63,171 nucleotides of DNA, taken from Lachnospiraceae bacterium (GTDB lineage Bacteria > Bacillota > Clostridia > Lachnospirales > Lachnospiraceae). Position 1 is the stretch's first letter. Each line of letters begins with the position of its first letter. The notes below the pieces were generated by a model, which was not told where the DNA came from, did not search any database, and saw only the letters and a list, made by a program, of their open reading frames with translations. Below are positions 11,026 through 20,159 of this stretch, piece after piece. A program made the translations under genes and the position numbers. Location: the NCBI GenBank assembly GCA_009911195.1, contig QXWV01000120.1, positions 1 through 63,171 on the forward strand. Reading direction: 5' to 3'.

Positions 11026-11526
11026 ATGAGAATACATGAGAGCGCATATGTGGCGGATGGGGCTGTAATTTTGGGGGATGTTTCTGTAGGGGAAGAAAGC
11101 AGTATTTGGTTTCATGTTACCATAAGGGCTGACAGAGATAAAATTGTGATTGGGAGCAGGAGCAATATTCAGGATAATGCAGTGGTACATGTGGATAAAG
11201 GCTTTCCGGCATATATTGGGGATGGGGTAACAGTAGGGCATGGAGCAGTGATTCATGGCTGTAGGATTGGGGATAATGCATTGATAGGAATGGGGGCAAT
11301 CATATTAAACGGAGCCAGGGTAGGGAAAAACTGCATTGTGGGTGCCGGTGCATTAATCCCTCAAAATATGATTATCCCGGATAACTCATTGGCAATCGGC
11401 TGCCCGGCAAAAATCATGCGCCAAGTGACCAAACAGGAAGTGGAGTCCAATCAATTTAACGCGGATGAATATGTGGAAGAAGGACAGAAATACAAAATGA
11501 ATGCGGAACTGGAACAGGAGGGCTAA
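11026..11526 (+). CDS. Gamma-carbonic anhydrase family protein
   Basis: 166 residues of left-handed beta-helix hexapeptide repeats (GDVSVGEESSIWFHVTIRAD, IGDGVTVGHGAVIHGCRIGD, GARVGKNCIVGAGALI). Zinc-ligand histidines are in the HVD and VGHGAVIHGC segments, as in YrdA/CaiE-type proteins. Such proteins may act as carbonic anhydrases or acyl-CoA-associated hexapeptide proteins; activity cannot be told from sequence. Start set at 11026 by a GGAGG at 11016-11020; the upstream in-frame ATG at 11014 overlaps that site. Confidence 0.9.
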   Translation: MRIHESAYVADGAVILGDVSVGEESSIWFHVTIRADRDKIVIGSRSNIQDNAVVHVDKGFPAYIGDGVTVGHGAVIHGCRIGDNALIGMGAIILNGARVGKNCIVGAGALIPQNMIIPDNSLAIGCPAKIMRQVTKQEVESNQFNADEYVEEGQKYKMNAELEQEG

Positions 11527-11634
11527 GATTGAAAATTAAAAATTTTCAATCCCAAGTTTGTGTCTGCGCAGCATCCACAAACTTGGAAACCATTTATGGT
11601 TTTGAGTAAAAGCTGCGCAGAAATGGAGTTAAAA
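11527..11634 (+). promoter_or_regulatory. Pseudoknot leader element, copy B
   Basis: P1 GATTGAAAATT/AATTTTCAATC (11527-11551) is a perfect hairpin. P2 is AAGTTTGTG (11554-11562) with CACAAACTT (11576-11584). The P2 loop segment CTGCGCAGC (11564-11572) is the exact reverse complement of GCTGCGCAG (11612-11620). That strand is followed directly by AAATGGAG, the ribosome binding site, and the ATG at 11635. It starts one base after the stop codon of the preceding gene and lies directly in the 5' UTR of the next one. Confidence 0.75.
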
Positions 11635-11913
11635 ATGGATTTTTTTGAAAAGGTAGGAGAAACAATTACAGGCAAAGGCAAGGATATTGCGGATAAGGCG
11701 AAGGATTTGGCGGAGATAGCGAATTTGAGAAGCCAAATAGGTATCTGTGAAGAAGTGATTAAGAAGAACTATCTGGAAATCGGGAAATTATACTATGAGC
11801 AGTTTAAGGAAGCAGAGTACAACGATTTTGTGGAACAATGTACGGCGATTACTAATGCGAAAAACGGAGTGAGCGCATTGGAAGAGAAGATACGTGAAAT
11901 TAAAGGGGTATAG
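11635..11913 (+). CDS. Small coiled-coil protein of unknown function
   Basis: 92 residues, nearly all helix: MDFFEKVGETITGKGKDIAD, then KDLAEIANLRSQIGICEEVI, KNYLEIGKLYYEQFKEAE and a final SALEEKIREIKG. The N-terminal TITGKGKDIADKAKDLAE is typical of small clostridial proteins that sometimes carry a C-terminal zinc ribbon; none is present here. Start fixed at 11635 by the GGAG site that ends the leader element. Soluble; function unknown. Confidence 0.75.
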   Translation: MDFFEKVGETITGKGKDIADKAKDLAEIANLRSQIGICEEVIKKNYLEIGKLYYEQFKEAEYNDFVEQCTAITNAKNGVSALEEKIREIKGV

Positions 11914-11969
11914 GTGCAGTTTTTTAAAATACATAAGATAACTAACAGTCGCACAATATGCACCTTAGA

Positions 11970-12004
11970 CAGCAGGGCGGGGGAAAAATTCCCCCGCCCT
12001 GCTG
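11970..12004. terminator. Bidirectional terminator
   Basis: CAGCAGGGCGGGGG and CCCCCGCCCTGCTG form a perfect 14-bp stem with A/T tracts on both sides, between the convergent coiled-coil and PBP genes. Confidence 0.85.
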
Positions 12005-12011
12005 AATAATT

Positions 12012-14729
12012 TTATTGTGCCGGTGGCTGCTGTGCTTGTTGCTGCTGCTCTAATTGCTGTTGGGCTTCCAAAGCAGCCTGCTGCTGTGCCTGGATATCCC
12101 GCTGGATAATCTCGTTACGCTGCTGTTCCTGAATTGCCTCCCATCCCGGAGTTGCGAAGAACTCGGCATTGTGAGGACAGGAATTGCTCTGGTTAGCGGG
12201 TACTACCACGGTCGATACGGTGCCATCCGGGTTGGTTACCTGCGTGGTAGTGGAGGAGCCGCTCTGCAAAGATACGTCTTCTACAGGGTTGAGTGTCAGC
12301 ACCCCTTCTATTTTGAACGGGCAGAATTCGCAGGCGGGCATTCCGTTATACTGGCAGATAGCACCCTGATAATGCACATCACAACTTTCAGCAGGCACAG
12401 TGCCGTCTGCAAAATATTCCGTAGCCAGAGTGCCTTGGGTATCACATAGCCCCGGAATGGGAAGTTTGCCCGATTTGGAGCATATAGTGGCCGTTACAAT
12501 GCCAGTGGGAACGGAAAACGGTTCATTGGCCAGCTCGGCATGTATTTGAGACATAACGGCACGCCATAGCTTTTTGGCCAGATTCCGTTCATCGCCTTTG
12601 GCAAGCTTTTCATTATTGTCAAAACCTGCCCAGGTTGTGGCCGTGTAATATGGGGTGAAGCCGGAAAACCACACATCATTGTAATCGGAAGTGGTTCCTG
12701 TCTTGCCGGCGATAGCCATACCGCCGAAATTAACGGCTCCTCCGGTTCCTTTGGTAACAACATCCACCATGGCATCGGTCAGAAGAAAAGCAGTGGTTTC
12801 TTTAATGACCTGTGTTGTTTCCGACTGGGTATTGTCAAGGATTACATTGCCGTCATGGTCGACTACCGTGCTGTATAATTTAGGCTTGATATAAGTGCCA
12901 TGGTTAGCTATGGTAGCATAGGCGGCATTCAGCTCCTCATTGGTAACACCGTCCGTGATGCCGCCAAGGGCTAAGGACTGCTGGATGTCGGTGTATACTT
13001 TCCCTTTGATTTCTCTGGACTCCACCAGGGTGGTAAAGCCAAAATTCTGAAGATAGTCGAAACCGAGCCGGGGGGTAATCTGGGTTAAAGTCTTTACGGC
13101 AACAATATTTAAGGAATCCTGAATCCCCAGGCGTAAGGAGCAAAGTCCCCTGTAGGACTCCCCGTACCAGTTTCTGACCGGCGTGCCATTTGCATAATGG
13201 AAAGGCATGTCATTTTGTACGGTAGCCAGGGTAAGCCCTGCATTGTCCAGGGCAGGCGCATAAGTGGAGACTACTTTAAAGGTGGAACCTGGCTGCCTGA
13301 CCGTATCCGTAGCGCGGTTCAATGTCCGGCTTCCTTCCTTGGCGCCCCGTCCGCCCACCATGGCTACAACAGCCCCTGTGGCCTGGTCTTCCACAACAAG
13401 GGAAACCTGCGGCTGGGGGGTAAGATGGATGTTTTCACCATACACTTCGTCCCCAGGGGAAAGCATAGCCTCCTTATAGGCTTCGATAGCGGCTTCAGCT
13501 TCTTCCTTGGAATTGTATATCAGGTTGAAATTACGGTCCTGTTCCCTATAGTAGCTGCGGTACATTTCCGTACTGTGGTTTTCCATTTCCCCATTGCTTT
13601 TCTGAATGGTAAGTTCGTAATTCAAATACCATTTCACATTGGGAGGGTAATTTTCCTCATTGCTGAAAACCTCATCGCAGATTGCCTGTATTTTAGGGTC
13701 CTGTGTGGAATAGATTTTCAGCCCTCCCGTATAGAGGAGGGTGTAAGCCTGTGTTTCATTGTAGCCGGCGGCTACCAAATCCTCCAATACATCATCTGTT
13801 AAAGCATCTACAAAATATGTATTGATGGAAGTTTCTTCGACCTCTTCATTTGTAACCTGAATGCGGGAATATACATCATCTTCCATAGCCAGGTCATATT
13901 CCGCCTGGGTAATATATTCCTGCTCCAGCATATGGTTAAGCACCTTCTTGCGCCTTTCGGCATTGTCTTCCGGATGGGTAATCGGATTGTAACGGGAAGG
14001 GTTCTGGGTAATGCTGGCGATAACTGCGCATTCGGAAAGGTTGAGGTCACTGACGGATTTGTTGAAATAGCGCTGGGATGCCGCTTGAACCCCTAACGTA
14101 TTCTGCCCTAAATTGATGGAATTCATATAATTTAAGAGTATATCTTCTTTGGAGGTAGTTTTTTCCAGCTCCAATGCCAGATATTGCTCCTGAATCTTAC
14201 GTTCGATTTTATCCATATTCAGGCCGCGGGCTTCCTTTGTCCAGTCGGTAAATACATTGTTTTTCAGCAACTGCTGGGTGATGGTGCTGGCACCTTCCGA
14301 AAAATGGCCGGTAGTAAGTCCTTTCACACCAGCACGGATAATGCCTTTGATGTCGATGCCGTTATGCTCATAAAAGCGTTCGTCTTCAATGGCAACAAAG
14401 GCATGAGCCAAATCCTCAGGTATCATATCCATGGTAACAGGGATACGATTAGAATTCTCTGCAATTAATTTGGCTGTCTGGTTGCCTTCAATATCGTATA
14501 CGAAAGTGGAAAAGCCTGTAGGCTGTACATTGATATTGCCGATTTCCGGTGCGGTGTCGATGATTCCCCGGAACAGTCCGAAAACGATGCTGGCTGCAAA
14601 GACAGCGCTGGACAATATAGCAATCAAAACAACGTTAACCAATGTAAGAACAAGCTTTCTTCCCCACTTCGCAGATTTAGAATGGAGTGCCTTTTGCTTA
14701 TCACGGACTCCTTTTTTTCCATAATTCAT
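12012..14729 (-). CDS. Class A penicillin-binding protein (PBP1a type)
   Basis: 905 residues. A short basic cytoplasmic tail and one membrane segment (VLTLVNVVLIAILSSAVFAA) lead to a GT51 transglycosylase (AIEDERFYEHNGID, EGASTITQQLLKN). The transpeptidase carries all three motifs: STFK in RQPGSTFKVVS, SLN in QDSLNIVA and KTGT in IAGKTGTTSDYND. It polymerises and cross-links peptidoglycan outside the membrane. The C-terminus has a Cys-bearing region and a Gln-rich tail (QQQLEQQQQAQQPPAQ). Start chosen at 14729 after AAGGAGG; an upstream in-frame ATG has no site. Confidence 0.93.
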   Translation of the reverse strand: MNYGKKGVRDKQKALHSKSAKWGRKLVLTLVNVVLIAILSSAVFAASIVFGLFRGIIDTAPEIGNINVQPTGFSTFVYDIEGNQTAKLIAENSNRIPVTMDMIPEDLAHAFVAIEDERFYEHNGIDIKGIIRAGVKGLTTGHFSEGASTITQQLLKNNVFTDWTKEARGLNMDKIERKIQEQYLALELEKTTSKEDILLNYMNSINLGQNTLGVQAASQRYFNKSVSDLNLSECAVIASITQNPSRYNPITHPEDNAERRKKVLNHMLEQEYITQAEYDLAMEDDVYSRIQVTNEEVEETSINTYFVDALTDDVLEDLVAAGYNETQAYTLLYTGGLKIYSTQDPKIQAICDEVFSNEENYPPNVKWYLNYELTIQKSNGEMENHSTEMYRSYYREQDRNFNLIYNSKEEAEAAIEAYKEAMLSPGDEVYGENIHLTPQPQVSLVVEDQATGAVVAMVGGRGAKEGSRTLNRATDTVRQPGSTFKVVSTYAPALDNAGLTLATVQNDMPFHYANGTPVRNWYGESYRGLCSLRLGIQDSLNIVAVKTLTQITPRLGFDYLQNFGFTTLVESREIKGKVYTDIQQSLALGGITDGVTNEELNAAYATIANHGTYIKPKLYSTVVDHDGNVILDNTQSETTQVIKETTAFLLTDAMVDVVTKGTGGAVNFGGMAIAGKTGTTSDYNDVWFSGFTPYYTATTWAGFDNNEKLAKGDERNLAKKLWRAVMSQIHAELANEPFSVPTGIVTATICSKSGKLPIPGLCDTQGTLATEYFADGTVPAESCDVHYQGAICQYNGMPACEFCPFKIEGVLTLNPVEDVSLQSGSSTTTQVTNPDGTVSTVVVPANQSNSCPHNAEFFATPGWEAIQEQQRNEIIQRDIQAQQQAALEAQQQLEQQQQAQQPPAQ

Positions 14730-14982
14730 GAATGTTCCTCCTTGAAGTGTGCATAAAAATTTAGGTATTTTCAAAGATTAAGCACAACTTAACATTTCGA
14801 TTATAGCAAAATTTAGCGATGAAATAAAGTTTTTTCACAAATTTCTCACTTTATATTAAGAATTGTTCACAATTGGATACACTTTTATTCCCTCTTGTGC
14901 TAAAATAAGAAAGGTATTTGCGGCGGTGGGAACTTATTTGTACATTTGGATGTGCTGCCAGGCGTGAGGGGAGAGATAGGAG

Positions 14983-15630
14983 ATGGAGAAAGAGCAGATT
15001 TTTTTGCCCTATAAGATATTGGAGAAAGGCGGGGAAGGCGAGATTGTGGAGAAGAAATCCCGTTTTATAGCCACCCTGGAACCTGTGCATTCGGAAGAAA
15101 AGGCGGCGGCATTCATAGAATCCCTAAAGAAAAAGTACTGGGATGCCAGGCATAACTGTTCCGCATTTGTACTGGGGGAAAGGGCACAGGTTACCCGGTG
15201 CAGCGATGACGGGGAGCCTTCGGGAACGGCAGGGAAGCCAATGCTGGAAGTGCTGTTAGGAGCCGGGGTCAGGAATGTGGCAGTGGTGGTGACCCGTTAT
15301 TTTGGGGGAACTCTTTTAGGAACCGGCGGGCTTGTAAGGGCATATACCCAGGCGGTTCAGGCAGGACTGGAAAACTGTAGTGTGACAGAAATGCAGTATG
15401 GCTGCGAGCTGGGAATACGGACGGACTATAACGGGATAGGAAAGATACAGTACTTGCTGGGTCAGAGGGGGCTGGAAATAAAGTCTTCGGAATACACCGA
15501 TATTGTCACTCTGAAGTTGGAAGTGCCCTTTGAAGAGTGCGGGGCGCTTTGCAAAGAATTAACAGAGGCGACGGCAGGACGGGCTAGGATTGAGGAATTG
15601 GGGAAACGCTATATAGCGAAACATATATAA
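14983..15630 (+). CDS. YigZ/IMPACT family protein
   Basis: 215 residues, normal for the family. The N-terminal UPF0029 domain has KKSRFIATLEPV, YWDARHNCSAFVLG, CSDDGEPSGTAGKPMLEVL and VVVTRYFGGTLLGTGGLVRAY; a DUF1949-type C-terminal domain follows (YNGIGKIQYLL). Bacterial members are thought to bind nucleic acid or regulate translation; the exact role is unsettled. Divergent from the PBP gene with about 250 nt between. Confidence 0.9.
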   Translation: MEKEQIFLPYKILEKGGEGEIVEKKSRFIATLEPVHSEEKAAAFIESLKKKYWDARHNCSAFVLGERAQVTRCSDDGEPSGTAGKPMLEVLLGAGVRNVAVVVTRYFGGTLLGTGGLVRAYTQAVQAGLENCSVTEMQYGCELGIRTDYNGIGKIQYLLGQRGLEIKSSEYTDIVTLKLEVPFEECGALCKELTEATAGRARIEELGKRYIAKHI

Positions 15631-15732
15631 TTAAACTATAATAATATTAACATTTCATGCAATGCAAGCACTCTGTACTGGAATTCCATTAGAAGATTTC
15701 TAATACAGAAGAGTGGAAAGGTGGTGGTTTTT

Positions 15733-15837
15733 ATGAAACAAAGTATAAGTGCATCAAATTCTGATATACCTCTCCCCGGGCGGAGCATAAAAATCACATA
15801 TGGAGGGACATTGCTATGGAAGAAATTAAAGAACTAG
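15733..15837 (+). CDS. Possible 34-codon leader ORF overlapping mgtE start
   Basis: Encodes MKQSISASNSDIPLPGRS followed by a short basic tail and ends 22 nt inside mgtE in another frame. It has a reasonable site (AAAGGTGGTGG) upstream. Overlapping leader peptides, some with prolines, control Mg2+ transporter genes in other bacteria; here this is only an analogy. A canonical M-box riboswitch was not recognised upstream. Confidence 0.35.
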   Translation: MKQSISASNSDIPLPGRSIKITYGGTLLWKKLKN

Positions 15838-17165
15838 ATGTTATTAAGGAATTGCTGGAAAATAAGCAGTATACTAGGCTTCGCCAGAAAATGGCCGATA
15901 TGAATATTGCTGATATTGCATTTATCATGGAGGAATTGGAAGAGGGGGAGCTTCTGAAAATATTCCGTATCCTGCCCAAAAGCATGGCAGCGGATGTTTT
16001 TTCTTATCTGGAAGTGGACAGCCAGCAGTTTATCATTACTTCCCTGTCCGAACGGGAGGCGGCCAATATTATCGACAACTTGATGGCGGACGATGCGACA
16101 GACCTTTTGGAGGAAATGCCGGCCAATATTGTAAAAAAGCTGCTTGCCAGCGCCAGCGCGGATACGAGAAGAGATATCAACCACCTCCTCAGATATCCGG
16201 AGGATTCTGCCGGGAGCATTATGACGGTGGAATATGTAGATTTAAAAGAAAATATGACAGTGGAAGACGCTATACAAAGAATACGCCAAATCGGGGTAGA
16301 CAGCGAGACGATTAATATCTGTTATGTACTGGATGCTAAGAGGACATTAGTGGGCACAGTGGCATTGCGGTATCTGCTGATTAGCCCATCGGATGCGGTA
16401 ATCGGCGATATCATGCACGAAAACGTGATTTATCTTAATACACTGATGGACCAGGAAGAGGTGGCCAGGCAGTTCCAGAAGTATGACTTTACTTCCATGC
16501 CGGTGGCGGATAACGAAGGGCGTCTGGTAGGAATCATTACCGTGGATGATGTGGTGGATATTTTGCTGGAAGAGGCGACAGAAGATATTGAAAAGATGGC
16601 GGCTATTGTTCCCAGCGATAAACCTTATATGAAAACAGGGGTTTTTGAGACATGGAAGAAAAGGATTCCCTGGCTGCTGCTCTTAATGATATCGGCCACT
16701 TTTACGGGAAGTATCATAACTTCCTTTGAAGATGCGCTCAGCGTATTTCCTATATTGACAGCCTTTATCCCAATGTTGATGGATACGGGCGGCAATGCAG
16801 GCGGACAAGCCAGCGTTACGATAATCCGCGGGCTTTCCCTGAACGAAATCGGATATTCCGATGTGCCGAAAATCCTTTGGAAAGAGCTTAGGGTGGCACT
16901 GATTTGTGGACTTACCCTCTCCGCAGCTTATTTCGTGAAGCTGATGCTGTTTGACCAGGTGGGGCTGGGAGTGGCAGCAGTGGTATGTTTTACCTTGATT
17001 GCCGCTGTTTCTATCGCAAAGATGATTGGGTGCAGCCTGCCTGTGCTGGCAAAAAGGCTGGGTTTTGACCCGGCGGTTATGGCCAGCCCATTTATTACAA
17101 CAATTGTGGATGCCTTGTCATTGGTGATTTATTTTGCTATTGCCACGGAGATTCTGCATGTATAA
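15816..17165 (+). CDS. mgtE: Magnesium transporter MgtE
   Basis: 449 residues with the full MgtE layout. An N-terminal superhelical domain (about 1-130, ADIAFIMEELEEGELLKIFR, LLEEMPANIVKKLL) precedes two CBS domains (about 130-255; TSMPVADNEGRLVGIITVDD), a connecting helix and five membrane helices (FTGSIITSF, IPMLMDTGGNAGGQASVTIIRGL). The GGNAGGQ motif lines the Mg2+ pore. Cytosolic Mg2+ gates the channel through the N/CBS domains. GGAGGG ribosome binding site. Followed closely by a YhfC protease gene. Confidence 0.95.
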   Translation: MEEIKELDVIKELLENKQYTRLRQKMADMNIADIAFIMEELEEGELLKIFRILPKSMAADVFSYLEVDSQQFIITSLSEREAANIIDNLMADDATDLLEEMPANIVKKLLASASADTRRDINHLLRYPEDSAGSIMTVEYVDLKENMTVEDAIQRIRQIGVDSETINICYVLDAKRTLVGTVALRYLLISPSDAVIGDIMHENVIYLNTLMDQEEVARQFQKYDFTSMPVADNEGRLVGIITVDDVVDILLEEATEDIEKMAAIVPSDKPYMKTGVFETWKKRIPWLLLLMISATFTGSIITSFEDALSVFPILTAFIPMLMDTGGNAGGQASVTIIRGLSLNEIGYSDVPKILWKELRVALICGLTLSAAYFVKLMLFDQVGLGVAAVVCFTLIAAVSIAKMIGCSLPVLAKRLGFDPAVMASPFITTIVDALSLVIYFAIATEILHV

Positions 17166-17195
17166 AAATAATAGAAAGGAATTGGTATTTGGAAT

Positions 17196-17999
17196 ATGAA
17201 TGCTTCATGGGTAATGATGATGAATATGGGAATTTCGGCGGTCATTGCGCTATTTTTGCCGATTGTCCTATTGGTAATATGGAAGGTAAAGAAACGAAAA
17301 ATAAGGATGCTCCACTTTATTGTGGGAGCAGGGGTATTTATTATATTTGCTTTGTTCCTGGAGCAGATATGCCATTATTATGTTTTAAACAGGGTATCTC
17401 CCCTTTCCGAATTTATGAATGGGAATATATGGGCATTTGCCCTTTATGGGGCATTGGCAGCGGGAGTGTTTGAAGAAACCGGACGCTTTCTTGCATTTAA
17501 AACAGTGCTGAGACGCAGCAAAGAAAAGGAGACAGCCATTACATACGGAATCGGCCATGGGGGGATAGAATCCATCTTAGTGGTAGGGATTTCAATGATA
17601 AGTTCCCTTATACTGGTGGCCGCCATTAACGCTATGGGTGGGGTGGAAAATTATGTGGCCCTAGTACCGGCGGAAAGCCAGGGCATATTACGGGAAAATC
17701 TGAATACCCTGCTTCTTACCCCTCCCCATACCTTTCTTTTTGCCGGGATAGAAAGGATTTCCACAATATTCTTCCACATTGCCTTATCCGTAATTGTGTT
17801 TTTTGCTGCCCACCAGCCAGGGAAATTTTACCTTTATCCAGTGGCTGTTTTAGCACATACATTCCTGGATTTGTTTGCAGTCCTTTACCAGAGGGCAGTT
17901 ATAAAAAGTATTGTTATTATCGAGTTAGTAATCATAGCAGTTACTGCCATTACCGTCTATTTTGCATACCGGATTTATCAATCGGATATAGCACAATAA
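17196..17999 (+). CDS. YhfC family intramembrane glutamic protease
   Basis: 267 residues with about seven hydrophobic segments. Conserved motifs of the YhfC/CAAX-protease-like group are visible: EETGRF in membrane segment 4, GIGHGGIES and an H in the later LAHTFLDL helix. The paired Glu and His residues form the presumed active site within the membrane. Substrate unknown. Lies 30 nt after mgtE, so probably co-transcribed. Confidence 0.85.
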   Translation: MNASWVMMMNMGISAVIALFLPIVLLVIWKVKKRKIRMLHFIVGAGVFIIFALFLEQICHYYVLNRVSPLSEFMNGNIWAFALYGALAAGVFEETGRFLAFKTVLRRSKEKETAITYGIGHGGIESILVVGISMISSLILVAAINAMGGVENYVALVPAESQGILRENLNTLLLTPPHTFLFAGIERISTIFFHIALSVIVFFAAHQPGKFYLYPVAVLAHTFLDLFAVLYQRAVIKSIVIIELVIIAVTAITVYFAYRIYQSDIAQ

Positions 18000-18030
18000 A
18001 AGCAGCAACTACTTTTTAGTTTCCCAACAC

Positions 18031-18066
18031 ATTGATGGTTTGCTTCAAGGCCGGCGGGCCATCAAT
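18031..18066. terminator. Hairpin between YhfC and typA ends
   Basis: ATTGATGG (18031-18038) pairs with CCATCAAT (18059-18066), with a GC-rich inner part. It overlaps the typA stop codon and separates two convergent genes. T-tracts are weak. Confidence 0.5.
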
Positions 18067-19888
18067 GCATGGCCGCCCTTTTCCTCATAGTAGGGTCCAA
18101 TATTTTTTTCCGGATTCTTAAGGAAACGGGAGTAACTTCCAGCAGCTCATCAGTATCGATAAATTCCAGCGCCTGCTCCAAGCTTAAAATTTTGGGGGGA
18201 GTCAGCCGTAAAGCTTCATCCGCGCTGGAAGAACGGGTATTGGTGAGCTGCTTTTTCTTGCACACATTTAATTCAATATCTTCCCCGCGGCTGTTTTGCC
18301 CTACAACCATGCCGGAATATACTTTTTCGCCGGGGCCGATAAAGAGCGTACCACGTTCCTGGGCATTATATAAACCGTAGGTAATCGCTTCGCCGGCTTC
18401 AAAGGCAATTAACGAACCTTGTTTCCGGTATTGGATATCTCCCTTATAAGGGCCATAGCCGTTGAAAGTGCTGTTCATAATACCATTTCCCTTGGTATCT
18501 GTCATAAATTCGCCCCGGTATCCAATAAGCCCTCTGGAGGGAATGGAGAACTCCAGGCGGGTATATCCGCCGGAAGCAGCACCCATATTTAAAAGCTCTC
18601 CCTTCCGCTGGCTTAATTTTTCAATCACAGTTCCGGAAAATTCTTCCGGCACATCCACGTAAGTGAGTTCCATGGGTTCCAGCTTTTTCCCGTTTTCATC
18701 AGTTTTATAGAGCACTTCCGCTTTGCTTACTGCAAACTCATAACCTTCCCGGCGCATATTTTCGATAAGGACGGAAAGGTGCAGCTCGCCCCTGCCCGAT
18801 ACCTTAAAAGCTTCGGTAGTGTCCGTTTCTTCCACACGCAAGGAGACATCCGTATTCAATTCCCTAAACAGTCTGTCGCGCAGATGGCGGCTGGTGACAT
18901 ATTTGCCTTCCCGGCCCGCCAGAGGGGAGTCATTGACGATAAAATGCATAGCAATGGTAGGTTCTGAAATTTTTTGGAAGGGTATGGGCATTGGGTTTTC
19001 CAGGGAGCAGAGGGTATCGCCGATATGAATATCCGCAATACCGGAAATCGCAACGATAGAGCCGATATTAGCTTCCTTTACATCCACTTTGCCCAAGCCA
19101 TCGAATTCATAAAGCTTGCTTATTTTCACTTTTTTCATTTTATCCGGTTCGTGGTGGTTAACAATCACAACCTCCTGATTTACTTTTACGGAGCCGTTGT
19201 CCACCTTTCCAACGCCAATCCTGCCCACATATTCGTTATAGTCAATGGTGCTGATGAGAATCTGCGTACCTGCCTCCGGGTCTCCTGCGGGGGCGGGGAT
19301 ATAATCCAAAATGGTTTCAAATAAAGGGGTCATATCCTTCCCTTTAGTATCAATATCCAGGGAGGCTATGCCTGTTTTGGCGGAAGCGAAAATGAAAGGG
19401 CAGTCCAACTGCTCTTCATTGGCATCCAGGTCAATAAATAGTTCCAATACCTCGTCGATTACTTCCCTGGGACGGGCTTCCGGCCTGTCTATTTTATTGA
19501 TGCATACGATGACGGGAAGCTGCAGTTCCAGTGCTTTCCGCAGGACAAATTTGGTCTGGGGCATGGCTCCCTCAAAAGCATCCACCACAAGGATGACGCC
19601 ATTGACCATTTTCAGGACACGCTCCACTTCGCCGCCAAAATCAGCATGGCCAGGGGTGTCAATAATGTTGATTTTTGTATTTTTGTAGATGACGGCGGTG
19701 TTTTTGGAAAGAATGGTGATACCCCTTTCCCGTTCGATGTCATTGGAATCCATGACCCGCTCCGCCACTTCCTGGTTGGCCCGGAAAACCCCGCTTTGCT
19801 TTAACAATTCATCCACCAACGTGGTCTTGCCATGGTCTACATGGGCGATAATGGCAATGTTTCTTACATCTTCTCTTGTTTGTTTCAT
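18062..19888 (-). CDS. typA: Ribosome-associated GTPase TypA/BipA
   Basis: 608 residues, full length. The GTPase domain shows G1 [11 protein letters not shown]2 region RGITI, G3 [12 protein letters not shown] and G4 NKIDRPEA. Domain II, EF-G-like domains III and V and the TypA-specific C-terminal domain follow ([40 protein letters not shown]). TypA binds the 70S ribosome and supports assembly and stress or cold growth. It has its own promoter at 19989-20017 on the minus strand. Confidence 0.97.
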   Translation of the reverse strand: MKQTREDVRNIAIIAHVDHGKTTLVDELLKQSGVFRANQEVAERVMDSNDIERERGITILSKNTAVIYKNTKINIIDTPGHADFGGEVERVLKMVNGVILVVDAFEGAMPQTKFVLRKALELQLPVIVCINKIDRPEARPREVIDEVLELFIDLDANEEQLDCPFIFASAKTGIASLDIDTKGKDMTPLFETILDYIPAPAGDPEAGTQILISTIDYNEYVGRIGVGKVDNGSVKVNQEVVIVNHHEPDKMKKVKISKLYEFDGLGKVDVKEANIGSIVAISGIADIHIGDTLCSLENPMPIPFQKISEPTIAMHFIVNDSPLAGREGKYVTSRHLRDRLFRELNTDVSLRVEETDTTEAFKVSGRGELHLSVLIENMRREGYEFAVSKAEVLYKTDENGKKLEPMELTYVDVPEEFSGTVIEKLSQRKGELLNMGAASGGYTRLEFSIPSRGLIGYRGEFMTDTKGNGIMNSTFNGYGPYKGDIQYRKQGSLIAFEAGEAITYGLYNAQERGTLFIGPGEKVYSGMVVGQNSRGEDIELNVCKKKQLTNTRSSSADEALRLTPPKILSLEQALEFIDTDELLEVTPVSLRIRKKILDPTMRKRAAMH

Positions 19889-19988
19889 AAATCGTGACTC
19901 CTCTTTCTATATAGATTAGGGTGAATACTGGCGATATGCCGCAGCCCTAAGTTCATGATAAATGTGCAAAAGTATTTTAAACTCGTAT

Positions 19989-20017
19989 AGTATAGCACTG
20001 TAGGGCGGAAGATGCAA
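19989..20017 (-). promoter_or_regulatory. Promoter of typA
   Basis: On the minus strand, -35 TTGCAT and -10 TATACT are 17 nt apart. This gives a 5' UTR of about 95 nt. Confidence 0.6.
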
Positions 20018-20159
20018 GGTTCAATATAATTAATCCCGGCGTTCATTTAATTCCATTTACAGATTAGCCCACGAAAATTAGAATATTAAATAAGAAATAA
20101 TAAAAATTCCGCGGAAAGGCAACAAAGAAAAAATAGTTTGGGAAGAAATGGGGTATAGG

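Noticed and set aside
15631-15815. M-box (Mg2+) riboswitch before mgtE
   Set aside because: The gap is short and I could not find the conserved M-box core; only a small overlapping ORF is supported.
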